A stretch of 41,778 bases of DNA from Microcaldota archaeon. Lineage in GTDB: Archaea; Micrarchaeota; Micrarchaeia; Micrarchaeales; CABMGC01. Numbering within the stretch: the stretch's first letter is position 1; each line of letters starts with the position of its first letter. Positions 9,350-16,248 of the stretch are shown here, piece by piece. A program made the position numbers and the translations under genes. Under the pieces are notes generated by a model that did no database searches, was not told the DNA's origin, and saw only the letters and a program-made list of their open reading frames with translations. The stretch is from positions 1 to 41,778 of the forward strand of contig JAGDXY010000024.1 in the NCBI GenBank assembly GCA_023256495.1. Direction: 5' to 3'.

Positions 9350-9640
9350 ATGTCATTAATAAAGGAAATTACCCTATTTAGAATAAATAGATTACTAGAA
9401 TTAGCTGAAAATAGAGTAAAAGAAAATAAGATAGATTTAGCAAAAAGATATGTTTATATAGCAAGAAGGTTAAGCATGCACAATAAGGTAAAAATACCAA
9501 AAAGTAAAAAGCTGTTTATATGTAAAAAATGTAATAATTACTTAATACCTGGAATAACATGCAAAGTAAGAAAAAGTAAAGACTTTATTATATATAAATG
9601 CAATTGCGGTAATGAAAATAAAATGTTTATTTTACATTAA
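9350..9640 (+). CDS. rnp4: RNase P protein subunit Rpr2/Rpp21 (RNP4)
   Basis: Protein component 4 of archaeal RNase P, the ribonucleoprotein that removes tRNA 5' leaders. The N-terminal helices (RINRLLELAENR, AKRYVYIARRLSMHNKVKIP) match the Rpp29-binding helices of the family. The C-terminal zinc ribbon is C58-x2-C61 and C84-x-C86; the second pair is one residue closer than the usual CxxC. At 96 aa it is on the short side, with the C-terminal tail trimmed. It starts 15 bp after the aminotransferase on the same strand and overlaps the convergent DJ-1 gene by 14 bp. Confidence 0.9.
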   Translation: MSLIKEITLFRINRLLELAENRVKENKIDLAKRYVYIARRLSMHNKVKIPKSKKLFICKKCNNYLIPGITCKVRKSKDFIIYKCNCGNENKMFILH

Positions 9641-10148
9641 TTTTCTTTAGTATCTTATCCATTGCATTGCTAACTTCCTTCCAATTCTTTACAGTATATA
9701 TGTTTTTCGACTCCTCAATACTATTCTCTGTTATATAACCTCTAAATAATTTAATTGTCTTTTTTATCTCATCATTATCTATGTTTGCTATTTTTTGATC
9801 CTTTATTATATTTGCCTTAGCAAGAAGACCCACACTAGAATCTATAGCAAGTATTGGCCTATTTAAATCATTAAAAAGTCTGATAAAATCTGCTATCTGT
9901 CTTGAATCATATAGCTTCTCTTCCTCTATTCCAGGACCATCAATAAGAACAAGTAATGAATATTGCGAAGGATTTGCATAAGTAATATCTACATCAGGTT
10001 TTATGGTAAGCCCATGATAGCCATAACAAGTAGATGTATTATAAGATCCAATAATAGGTTTTATATCCCACTTTTTTAGCATGTTTACTACTGTTGTAAA
10101 GCTTTCATCCTTAAAATCTTTTCTTGGTACAAATACAAGTGCTTCCAT
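9627..10148 (-). CDS. DJ-1/PfpI superfamily protein lacking the nucleophile Cys
   Basis: The fold is recognised from the N-terminal strand EALVFVPRKDF, the conserved Glu around residue 15, the middle YSLLVLIDGPG, and the segment PILAIDSSVGLLAKANIIK (98-116), which aligns with the nucleophile elbow 'AICHG...LAEAGLLKGK' of PfpI/DJ-1 proteins. In catalytic members the elbow residue is Cys; here Asp103-Ser104 occupies that place. Protease, glyoxalase or chaperone activities depending on that Cys are therefore unlikely, and a binding or regulatory role is possible. 173 aa, a normal length. The start is ATG 10148. Confidence 0.82.
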   Translation of the reverse strand: MEALVFVPRKDFKDESFTTVVNMLKKWDIKPIIGSYNTSTCYGYHGLTIKPDVDITYANPSQYSLLVLIDGPGIEEEKLYDSRQIADFIRLFNDLNRPILAIDSSVGLLAKANIIKDQKIANIDNDEIKKTIKLFRGYITENSIEESKNIYTVKNWKEVSNAMDKILKKINVK

Positions 10149-10201
10149 AAAACTTAATAAAACATGAAATTTAAAATAATTATTTCTAAAAACAAATGCT
10201 T

Positions 10202-11848
10202 TTAATCCTTATTATATATACCTTCAAAATAATAATTAGGCATACCATTTTTTGGATATTCTCTAACTCTTATCCATTCTATACTAAAATTAGAATCATA
10301 ATATGGATATAATATATCATCGCCATAGAGAGTTATAGTATTTAATCTTCCATTATATAAAGAGTTATTGTAGATATTATAGTAATTTAAATAAATTTCA
10401 GAACTAGGATTATAGACAATAGAGTAAACTGCATTTCTTATAGGGGTTATGCCAATTATTGAAATATTCTTATTAGAAATAGCTAAAAGCAAACCTAATA
10501 ATGATGCTATACCAAAACTGCCTTTTGTATTGTTTAGTTCAAATTCATTGAATAGTGGTGTAAATAAAGATCCGTATATGTCAAAAATATAATCTCTATT
10601 ATAATTTGTTGTGTTTGATATACCAAAAGATATAGAATTAGCAGAAACGATAGTATAGTTTCTATAGCTGTTTATTATTGCATTGAATGTATAAAAATTA
10701 ATAGATGAATTACCAAAATTCTCATAGAAGTTAAATATATTATTGCCATTATCTAAACCTTTATTATTGCTTATCTGATATGCCTCACCACCATATATTC
10801 CATTCAGCTCATTAAATTTGCTAAATTCTAAAAATATAGGGGTTATACCATGACCTTTAACATAAGACAACCTAAGCCACAGTCTTATAGTTGTATCATT
10901 TTCATTTTCTATCCAATAAGGTATAATAGAACCGTTTGGATATATAAATAATAGATTTGAATAGGTATTATTTACTTTTAGAAATCTAGAAAAGTTACTT
11001 TTTGAGATATTCATAAGCTCTTGAAAGTTATATAGAGGTGTATTATTACTTACTATTTTTATTGGAACAACAGCAGTTATATTGTTTGCATTAGGTACAA
11101 ATACAATTGGTATTGTTTTAGTTATGTTTGAAAAGTTTGCTGAAACGTTGTATATGCCTGATTCATTAATGCTAGCTTCTGTATTAGTATAGCCATTGCT
11201 ATTTGTGAAATTTAGATTAGGTGTTAAGTTTAATTCTTGGCCATAAAAGTGTATTGCAGCTCCAACAATTGGTCTACCAAAAATAAGAAGTCTAGCATAT
11301 ATTTGTTGAGTTTGATTAACATTTGCTATTTCTGGGTTAGCAAATAAAGTAATGCTAACAGAAAGATTGTTCACTATAGCTACTCTAGTATTATAACTAC
11401 CTACAAAAGATTCTTCTTCATTATTTTTACATGAAGAGGCATTACCTATAGGACATGGATATGCGTTTATATAGAATTTACCAGATAACAATGTATTGTT
11501 TGCAAAATGCTCTGGAATAGAGACATAGCATAATAGAGACGAGCCAGATCTAGCAAAATTTGGATCACAGTGGCCTGTATAATTGTTGTTTCTAAGTGTT
11601 ATAGTTATACTTGGGCTATATAAAAAGTACTGCTCTGCATTTGATAACAAAAAGATTACTTTTGTAGTATTGTTATTTGAACCTGCAATTAAGTCATAAC
11701 AATAAACACCATAAGAGATAGAACAAGAACTTGGCGCAATTAAAGCAATCCCATTAACATAAATAAACATTATAGCAAGTATTAAAGCCATTATTAATAT
11801 TGCCCACGAATATGTTACAATATATTCTATTGCACTTTGTAAGTGCAT
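10202..11848 (-). CDS. pilin-like surface protein with DUF2341 domain
   Basis: A 548-aa exported protein. The N-terminus MHLQSAIEYIVTYSWAILI followed by a hydrophobic run to about residue 31 is a class III (type IV prepilin-like) signal, with the Q..(x)E5 pattern seen in archaeal pilins; cleavage before Gln4 is expected. Residues about 163-258 look like an Ig/bacterial-Ig-like domain (SVSITLFANPEIANVNQTQQIYARLL). Residues about 263-548 match DUF2341 (FSRFLKVNN, PYWIEN, IRLWLRLSYV), a concanavalin-like domain common in archaeal surface proteins. Cysteines at 42, 50, 94, 107, 132 and 140 may form disulfides outside the cell. Many Asn-X-Ser/Thr sites suggest glycosylation. It is preceded by a 39-aa membrane protein in the same direction. 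Confidence 0.85.
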   Translation of the reverse strand: MHLQSAIEYIVTYSWAILIMALILAIMFIYVNGIALIAPSSCSISYGVYCYDLIAGSNNNTTKVIFLLSNAEQYFLYSPSITITLRNNNYTGHCDPNFARSGSSLLCYVSIPEHFANNTLLSGKFYINAYPCPIGNASSCKNNEEESFVGSYNTRVAIVNNLSVSITLFANPEIANVNQTQQIYARLLIFGRPIVGAAIHFYGQELNLTPNLNFTNSNGYTNTEASINESGIYNVSANFSNITKTIPIVFVPNANNITAVVPIKIVSNNTPLYNFQELMNISKSNFSRFLKVNNTYSNLLFIYPNGSIIPYWIENENDTTIRLWLRLSYVKGHGITPIFLEFSKFNELNGIYGGEAYQISNNKGLDNGNNIFNFYENFGNSSINFYTFNAIINSYRNYTIVSANSISFGISNTTNYNRDYIFDIYGSLFTPLFNEFELNNTKGSFGIASLLGLLLAISNKNISIIGITPIRNAVYSIVYNPSSEIYLNYYNIYNNSLYNGRLNTITLYGDDILYPYYDSNFSIEWIRVREYPKNGMPNYYFEGIYNKD

Positions 11849-11862
11849 ATTTATATTCAGAA

Positions 11863-11982
11863 TTATATATAATTTAAATCTTTGTTTTCTTTTCTGCGTT
11901 TAACAACATATACTAGAGAACTTACTAAAAATACGAAGGCCATTATAAAAAATAATACAACCCCACCCCCATCTTCTTCCAT
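11863..11982 (-). CDS. 39-residue single-pass membrane protein
   Basis: A short frame starting ATG 11982: acidic, glycine-rich N-terminus MEEDGGG, one hydrophobic span (VVLFFIMAFVFLVSSLVYVV), then a basic cytoplasmic tail KRRKENKDLNYI. The charge pattern fits an N-out/C-in single-span protein. A TATA box (ATTTATATA on the minus strand, 12006-12014) lies about 26 bases upstream, giving an essentially leaderless transcript. It ends 14 bp before the pilin-like DUF2341 gene, so the two are probably cotranscribed. It is not recognisable as a known family; the promoter spacing and gene order are the main evidence that it is real. Confidence 0.65.
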   Translation of the reverse strand: MEEDGGGVVLFFIMAFVFLVSSLVYVVKRRKENKDLNYI

Positions 11983-12003
11983 AATAAATATTTACTCTTT
12001 TCT

Positions 12004-12015
12004 GATATATAAATG
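12004..12015 (-). promoter_or_regulatory. TATA box for the 39-aa protein / DUF2341 unit
   Basis: The minus strand reads CATTTATATATC. Its centre is about 26-28 bases before ATG 11982, the normal archaeal TATA-to-start spacing for a leaderless mRNA. Confidence 0.55.
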
Positions 12016-12127
12016 TTTCCATTATATTGTATAATTGTGAAATTTTTTAAGCAAAAATTATTAAAGAAGAATGAATTAAATTAATTTATGCCGGGGTGGC
12101 GGAATCCGGTAACGCGCACGCCTGGAG

Positions 12128-12140
12128 AAAACAACTAGGT
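12128..12140 (+). other. tRNA intron 1, anticodon loop (37/38)
   Basis: The 13-nt intron AAAACAACTAGGT sits at the canonical 37/38 position. CTGG (12122-12125) pairs with CTAG (12135-12138, one G-U) to make the 4-bp central helix. The 3-nt segments AGA (12126-12128) and GTA (12139-12141) flank it, and cutting after the second base of each gives loop CTGGAGA. The terminal loop is only 6 nt with no inner helix, so this is a relaxed bulge-helix-loop form. Confidence 0.85.
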
Positions 12141-12174
12141 AGCGTGTGGCTCATCCGAGCCTTCTGGGTTCAAA

Positions 12175-12187
12175 ATATCTATGAAAA
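12175..12187 (+). other. tRNA intron 2, T-loop (59/60)
   Basis: The 13-nt intron ATATCTATGAAAA interrupts the T-loop. TTCA (12169-12172) pairs with TGAA (12182-12185), flanked by AAA (12173-12175) and AAT (12186-12188). Cutting after the second base of each restores TTCAAAT, a standard 7-nt T-loop. The geometry (4-bp helix, two 3-nt segments, 6-nt loop) is identical to intron 1, although the sequences are unrelated. Confidence 0.87.
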
Positions 12188-12207
12188 TCCCAGCCCCGGC
12201 GTATAAA

Positions 12208-13092
12208 ATGATAAATATGATAAATAAGTATATAGCAATAGATTTGGCTTTGTTGTTTCTCTCATTAATTATATTATGGCTAGTTGATAATATAATAATT
12301 AATAGTGGCCTTCCTTATTGGATTGGAATTGCAATAAAAGTAGTTATTATAATCGCATTTGGTTATATAATAATAGAATTAATAGGTTTTGGCATATTTT
12401 CTACGCTATCAAAAAGAAAGGGACCAGGAATTAAGGAAGAGGCATTAGCGGTAAGAAATCTATTTAGGATATTTGCATATAGCATATTAATCTTATTAGT
12501 ACTTTCATACCTAAACATAAATATAACTGGGTTTATAATTGGTGCTGGTTTTCTTAGCGTTGTTGTAGGTCTTGCTGCGCAAGCATCATTAGGAAATTTC
12601 ATTGCTGGTTTAATATTATTTATAGTTAGACCATTTAGAGTAGGTGATAGGATAACGCTAGTTACTTGGCAATATGGCGTTATAGCACAAAGTTATCAAC
12701 ATGAAAGGCTAATTCCAGGTTATGAAGGCATAGTAAAATATATTGGCTTCTTTTATACCACAATATATAATGAAGAAGGTATACCTACACAGATACCAAA
12801 TTCAATAATGCTTCAAGCTATGATAATAAATCATAATAATACAAAAAAGAAAATTATAAATCTAACATTTGAAGTAAATTCAAAAGTAGATTTTAGTCAA
12901 CTAAGAGATAAGCTATATGATTTTATAACATTATTTAAAGGTGTAAATATAAGTAAAAATAATATATACATAGTTTATATAGACCATAATGCATATAGAG
13001 TTGGCGTAAAATTCATATATGAAGGTGAGCCTTATATTATTAAGTCTGCTATATTAAACTTTATTAAAAAATTTGCATCGCAAGATGAGTAA
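12208..13092 (+). CDS. mscS: MscS-family mechanosensitive channel
   Basis: Small-conductance mechanosensitive channel that releases solutes on hypo-osmotic shock. Three hydrophobic helices occupy about residues 8-30, 38-60 and 80-105. The pore helix and beta-domain signature GFIIGAGFLSVVVGLAAQASLGN...FIVRPFRVGD is clear, followed by IPNSIM and the C-terminal alpha/beta cage. Start choice matters: an in-frame ATG at 12181 lies inside the T-loop intron of the tRNA gene and would translate tRNA sequence, so ATG 12208 (MINMINKYIAID) or ATG 12217 is the real start. Only 6 bp separate it from the tRNA. The stop TAA abuts the next gene's ATG, so the channel and the following hydrolase are coupled. 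Confidence 0.92.
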   Translation: MINMINKYIAIDLALLFLSLIILWLVDNIIINSGLPYWIGIAIKVVIIIAFGYIIIELIGFGIFSTLSKRKGPGIKEEALAVRNLFRIFAYSILILLVLSYLNINITGFIIGAGFLSVVVGLAAQASLGNFIAGLILFIVRPFRVGDRITLVTWQYGVIAQSYQHERLIPGYEGIVKYIGFFYTTIYNEEGIPTQIPNSIMLQAMIINHNNTKKKIINLTFEVNSKVDFSQLRDKLYDFITLFKGVNISKNNIYIVYIDHNAYRVGVKFIYEGEPYIIKSAILNFIKKFASQDE

Positions 13093-14262
13093 ATGAAAAT
13101 AGCAATAATAGTAATAGATACTTTGCGTTTAGATACATTCAATGAATTGAAAGATAAAAAAAGATATTTACTAGAGGATTTTTCAACAATAGATTCATGT
13201 ATAGCTCCAGCACCTTGGACATTACCATCACATGCATCATTATTTACTGGTTTATATCCATCGCAACATAAAGCCCATGAAACAAAGTATATTAAAAGTC
13301 TTAATATAGACAAAATTAAATTAAAAAAGAAAACTTTTGTTTCAATATTAAATAAAAAATTCAAAACAATAGCAATATCTGCAAATCCTTATGTTAATCC
13401 AATATATGGTTTTGATGAATTCAAAATTTTTTATGAAGAGACATATTTTACTGATGTTTTTGGAAGCATATTTGAAGTTTCAAAAGAACTAAAAGAAAAG
13501 GTCGCAAAATATAGAGATCAAACATCTAGTAATACTCTATTAACAATAATGAATATATTGAAAAATGATAAAAAATTATTTTTTGAAGTAGCAAAGGATT
13601 CTATAATAAACATGCCATCTAGCATTAAGAAAAAATTCAAAGCTTATTATATAGATAAATGGCCTTTAGAAAAAGGTGGAAAAAACATAGTAAAAAGGGT
13701 TAAAGAATTAAATATCAAAGATAATACATTCTTATTTGTAAATTTAATGGAGGCACACGATCCATATCTAAGAAGAGATAATTTTAATTGGAGCACTCCT
13801 TTCTTAAAGATTCAACCAAATGAGCAAATGATAAAAGAATGGAAGAATAAATATAGATTAGCATCTGAAAGAGCGATGATATATGCAAAGGATATAGCTG
13901 AAAGATTTTTGGATGATGGCTTAGTAATCATTACTTCTGATCATGGTCAAGAATTCAATGAACATGGCTTTATAGGCCATGGCACAATGCTTCATGATGA
14001 AATAGTAAAAGTTCCACTTGCAATTCATATGCCAAAGAGGTTTGAATTTAAAGAAATGAATAAGTATTCTTCTTTAGTAAATATAAGTAAGTTCTTATTT
14101 GGAATTTTAAGCAATAATAAATCAGCATATAAGCTACTATATTCAAATGTAGTTTATTCTGAAAGTTTTGGAATTCCTGCAAATATTAGTATGATAAAAG
14201 GAATAGATATTAACAAAATAATGAAAAATGAGATATATAGAAAAAGAGTATTTAAATCATAA
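13093..14262 (+). CDS. alkaline-phosphatase-superfamily hydrolase (sulfatase-like, Thr nucleophile)
   Basis: The fold belongs to the sulfatase / phosphoglycerol transferase / phosphodiesterase superfamily. Metal ligands: D9 (VIDT), D283-H284 (TSDHGQEFNEHG) and H296 (GHGTM). The nucleophile segment is PWTLPSHASLFTGLYP, with Thr43 where true sulfatases carry Cys/Ser of the CxPxR formylglycine motif and His47 instead of Arg. Phosphate-ester or phosphotransferase chemistry is therefore more likely than sulfate-ester hydrolysis. 389 aa, no signal peptide, hence probably cytoplasmic or peripheral. It starts directly after the MscS stop codon and overlaps the convergent CysN-like gene by 6 bp. The substrate is unknown. 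Confidence 0.85.
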   Translation: MKIAIIVIDTLRLDTFNELKDKKRYLLEDFSTIDSCIAPAPWTLPSHASLFTGLYPSQHKAHETKYIKSLNIDKIKLKKKTFVSILNKKFKTIAISANPYVNPIYGFDEFKIFYEETYFTDVFGSIFEVSKELKEKVAKYRDQTSSNTLLTIMNILKNDKKLFFEVAKDSIINMPSSIKKKFKAYYIDKWPLEKGGKNIVKRVKELNIKDNTFLFVNLMEAHDPYLRRDNFNWSTPFLKIQPNEQMIKEWKNKYRLASERAMIYAKDIAERFLDDGLVIITSDHGQEFNEHGFIGHGTMLHDEIVKVPLAIHMPKRFEFKEMNKYSSLVNISKFLFGILSNNKSAYKLLYSNVVYSESFGIPANISMIKGIDINKIMKNEIYRKRVFKS

Positions 14263-15453
14263 TTTTAGTACATTTCCAAAACCTAAGAAATTGTTTTTAT
14301 TATCAAAGATAGTAAACTTACCTATATCTTTATTTATCTCAAAAGGCTCAACTGCTACGCTCTTTTCAACATTTACCTTTACAATAGCAACTTCTAACTG
14401 CTCTGGTTTGCCATCTAACTCTTTATTTCTTGTAGGGTCTATTCTTTTTATAAAAGAGATTTTAGCATTATAATCTAGGCCATTAATCCTAATTATTACA
14501 TTTCTTTTATCAATGTTCTTTGCTAAAAATATCTTACCAAGAAACATACTAACTGGTTCTAATTTATCATTTTTATGTACCAACAAATCACCACGATTTA
14601 AAACAACATCAGTACTTATCATTACATTATCTCCTACTTTAGCTTTATTAGAAGGTTTTAAACCATTATATATGCTTTTTACTTTTGCTATTTTACCTTG
14701 TGGCAATACTTTGACAAGATCGTTACTTTTTAATTCACCATTTAATATATGTATGGCAAATTTATCTTCTATCTTGCTTTGCACAATGCCAATAAACCTC
14801 TTATCTTTGCTTTTGTTTGTTTTTAAAAGTCTTAACAAAACATCAAGAAGTGGTTTGCCTTTATACCATTTCATATGAATAGAATTTGTTGTAAGATTTT
14901 CTCCATTATATGCAGATATCGGTACAAAATAATATTCTTTTAAATTCAATTCCTTGATAAATGGCTCGATTCCATTTTTTATATTATTAAAAACTTCATC
15001 ACTATAATTAACAGTATCCATCTTATTTACAGCAACTAACAACTTATCTATGCCAAGCATACTAGCTAAATATAAATGCCTCTTTGTCTGTGGCCTTATA
15101 CCTTCATTTTTCTTAGCAGAAATTATAAGAACTGCAGCAGAAGCATATGATGCACCTGTTATCATATTTTTAATAAGCTCTTCATGACCTGGAACGTCTA
15201 TTAATTCTATAGCAACATTCTTATAATGAATTTCAGCCCTAGTAGTATCTAAAGTCATGCCGTTTCTTTGCTCTTCATAAAAGCTATCTAACAAAAAGGC
15301 AGGTTCAAATGCTTTTCCAAGCTCTTTGCTTGCTTTCTTTGCTTCTTCTATGCGTTGCTTAGTGACTGACTTTGTTTTTATCAATAATGAGCCTATTAAT
15401 GTAGATTTTCCATGATCCTTATGCCCCAGCATTGCTACTCTATAAACTTTCAT
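14257..15453 (-). CDS. cysN: CysN-like translational GTPase, sulfate adenylyltransferase large subunit
   Basis: EF-Tu/EF-1A-type GTPase. With the full reading from a TTG at 15471, G1 is GHKDHGKS (residues 16-23), G2 lies in EEQRNGMTLDT, G3 is DVPGHE (92-97), G4 is NKMD (149-152) and G5 is SAYNG. Beta-barrel domains 2 and 3 follow. CysN couples GTP hydrolysis to formation of adenylyl sulfate (APS) by CysD. The CysN assignment rests on the adjacent cysD and the CysN-like spacing after G1 (IGSLLIKTKS). ATG 15453 (MKVYRVAMLG) is the better start: it lies 4 bp after the cysD stop, whereas the TTG lies inside cysD. Last gene of a four-gene unit. Confidence 0.8.
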   Translation of the reverse strand: MKVYRVAMLGHKDHGKSTLIGSLLIKTKSVTKQRIEEAKKASKELGKAFEPAFLLDSFYEEQRNGMTLDTTRAEIHYKNVAIELIDVPGHEELIKNMITGASYASAAVLIISAKKNEGIRPQTKRHLYLASMLGIDKLLVAVNKMDTVNYSDEVFNNIKNGIEPFIKELNLKEYYFVPISAYNGENLTTNSIHMKWYKGKPLLDVLLRLLKTNKSKDKRFIGIVQSKIEDKFAIHILNGELKSNDLVKVLPQGKIAKVKSIYNGLKPSNKAKVGDNVMISTDVVLNRGDLLVHKNDKLEPVSMFLGKIFLAKNIDKRNVIIRINGLDYNAKISFIKRIDPTRNKELDGKPEQLEVAIVKVNVEKSVAVEPFEINKDIGKFTIFDNKNNFLGFGNVLKL

Positions 15454-15457
15454 AGAA

Positions 15458-16246
15458 TCACATATAGCCAAATGCCCTAAGTTTTTGCATTATGTATTCC
15501 TTTTCCTTATCCTGCTGCCTACCTGATCTCTCCTCTACATTTGTAACTTTTAGCTCCTTTATTATTTGATCTAATGTTTTGGCATTAGATTTTATTGGTA
15601 CCGTACAATGCGTACAGCCAAGACTCCTATATCTATAGCCATTTCTAGAGAAATATAATGGATTAACTGGAACTTTATTTTTCTTTATATAACGCCATAT
15701 ATCTATTTCATTCCAATCAAGCATTGGATGTACTCTAATATGACCTCCATTGTCTAACTTTGATGTATAATCATCCCATAATTCAGCAGGTTGATCTTTA
15801 TAATTCCATTTAAAGTCTTTACTTCTTGGTGAAAAATATCTTTCTTTTGCTCTTATCCCATGCTCATCTCTTCTTATAGATACTATAAGTGCATCAAATC
15901 CTTTCTCTTTCATTACCTTTTTTAAAGCAATAGTTTTATTTGCGCCACAGCAACTAAAACCAGAGATTTCTGGCTTAATCTTACTCTTTGCAACAATCAA
16001 ATTAAGTTTCCATTTTTTAGCTAGCTCGTCTCTAAATTGGTAGGTTTCTGGAAAATCAATTCCATTATCTATATGTATAACAGGAAATGGAACCTTACCC
16101 ATGAATGCCTTTCTAGCAAGATAAAGCATTGTTGTTGAATCCTTTCCCATACTCCATAAGGCAGCTATATTCTTAAAACGTGAATAAGCCTCTCTTATTA
16201 TATATATACTTCTTTTTTCTAACTCATTTAAATTTTGTTCTATCAT
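15458..16246 (-). CDS. cysD: CysD-like sulfate adenylyltransferase small subunit with four extra cysteines
   Basis: ATP-pyrophosphatase (PP-loop) protein aligning along its whole length with CysD: PP-loop SMGKDST (32-38), HIDNGIDFPETYQFRDELA (58-76), RRDEHGIRAKERYFSPR (125-141), the PAELWDDYTS segment, IRVHPMLDWNEIDIWRYI (170-187), NPLYF, and the tail ERSGRQQDKEKEYIMQKL...GYM. It is shorter than bacterial CysD (262 against about 300 aa) because a loop before RSLGC is missing. It carries CC at 99-100 where bacterial CysD has His-Thr and CxxC at 211-214 where it has GCWPL. The same CC...CxxC pattern holds the 4Fe-4S cluster in APS reductases. The start ATG 16246 is 2 bp after the 92-aa gene. 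Confidence 0.82.
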   Translation of the reverse strand: MIEQNLNELEKRSIYIIREAYSRFKNIAALWSMGKDSTTMLYLARKAFMGKVPFPVIHIDNGIDFPETYQFRDELAKKWKLNLIVAKSKIKPEISGFSCCGANKTIALKKVMKEKGFDALIVSIRRDEHGIRAKERYFSPRSKDFKWNYKDQPAELWDDYTSKLDNGGHIRVHPMLDWNEIDIWRYIKKNKVPVNPLYFSRNGYRYRSLGCTHCTVPIKSNAKTLDQIIKELKVTNVEERSGRQQDKEKEYIMQKLRAFGYM

Positions 16247-16248
16247 GA

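Larger units (their letters stand above)
12090..12201 (+). tRNA. tRNA-Ser(GGA) with two 13-nt introns
   Basis: A full cloverleaf is visible once two introns are removed. Acceptor GCCGGGG (12090-12096) pairs with CCCCGGC (12194-12200); the discriminator is G12201, as expected for archaeal serine tRNA; CCA is not encoded. D stem GCG/CGC (12099-12101, 12113-12115). Anticodon stem CACGC/GCGTG (12117-12121, 12142-12146). A long variable arm GGCTC-ATCC-GAGCC (12148-12161) marks a type II tRNA. T stem CTGGG/CCCAG (12164-12168, 12189-12193). Spliced loops read CTGGAGA (anticodon GGA, 12124-12126) and TTCAAAT. The anticodon, the G73 discriminator and the variable arm separate it from tRNA-Leu. Confidence 0.93.

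Noticed and set aside
12090-12201. Reading the tRNA as tRNA-Leu or as a pseudogene
   Set aside because: The long variable arm fits Leu or Ser, but the spliced anticodon is GGA and the discriminator is G, both serine. All stems pair perfectly, so it is not decayed.
13093-14262. True sulfatase acting with the neighbouring CysDN
   Set aside because: There is no Cys/Ser for formylglycine and no Arg in the CxPxR motif, so sulfate-ester hydrolysis is not supported.
14257-15453. Assigning the GTPase as EF-1A or SelB
   Set aside because: It is coupled to cysD, lacks an EF-1A-type C-terminus, and its spacing after G1 is CysN-like.
15458-16246. Phosphorothioate-modification (DndC-type) or plain PAPS reductase identity for the PP-loop protein
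   Set aside because: The full-length alignment, the ERSGR tail and the adjacent CysN-like GTPase fit CysD better; no dnd genes are nearby.
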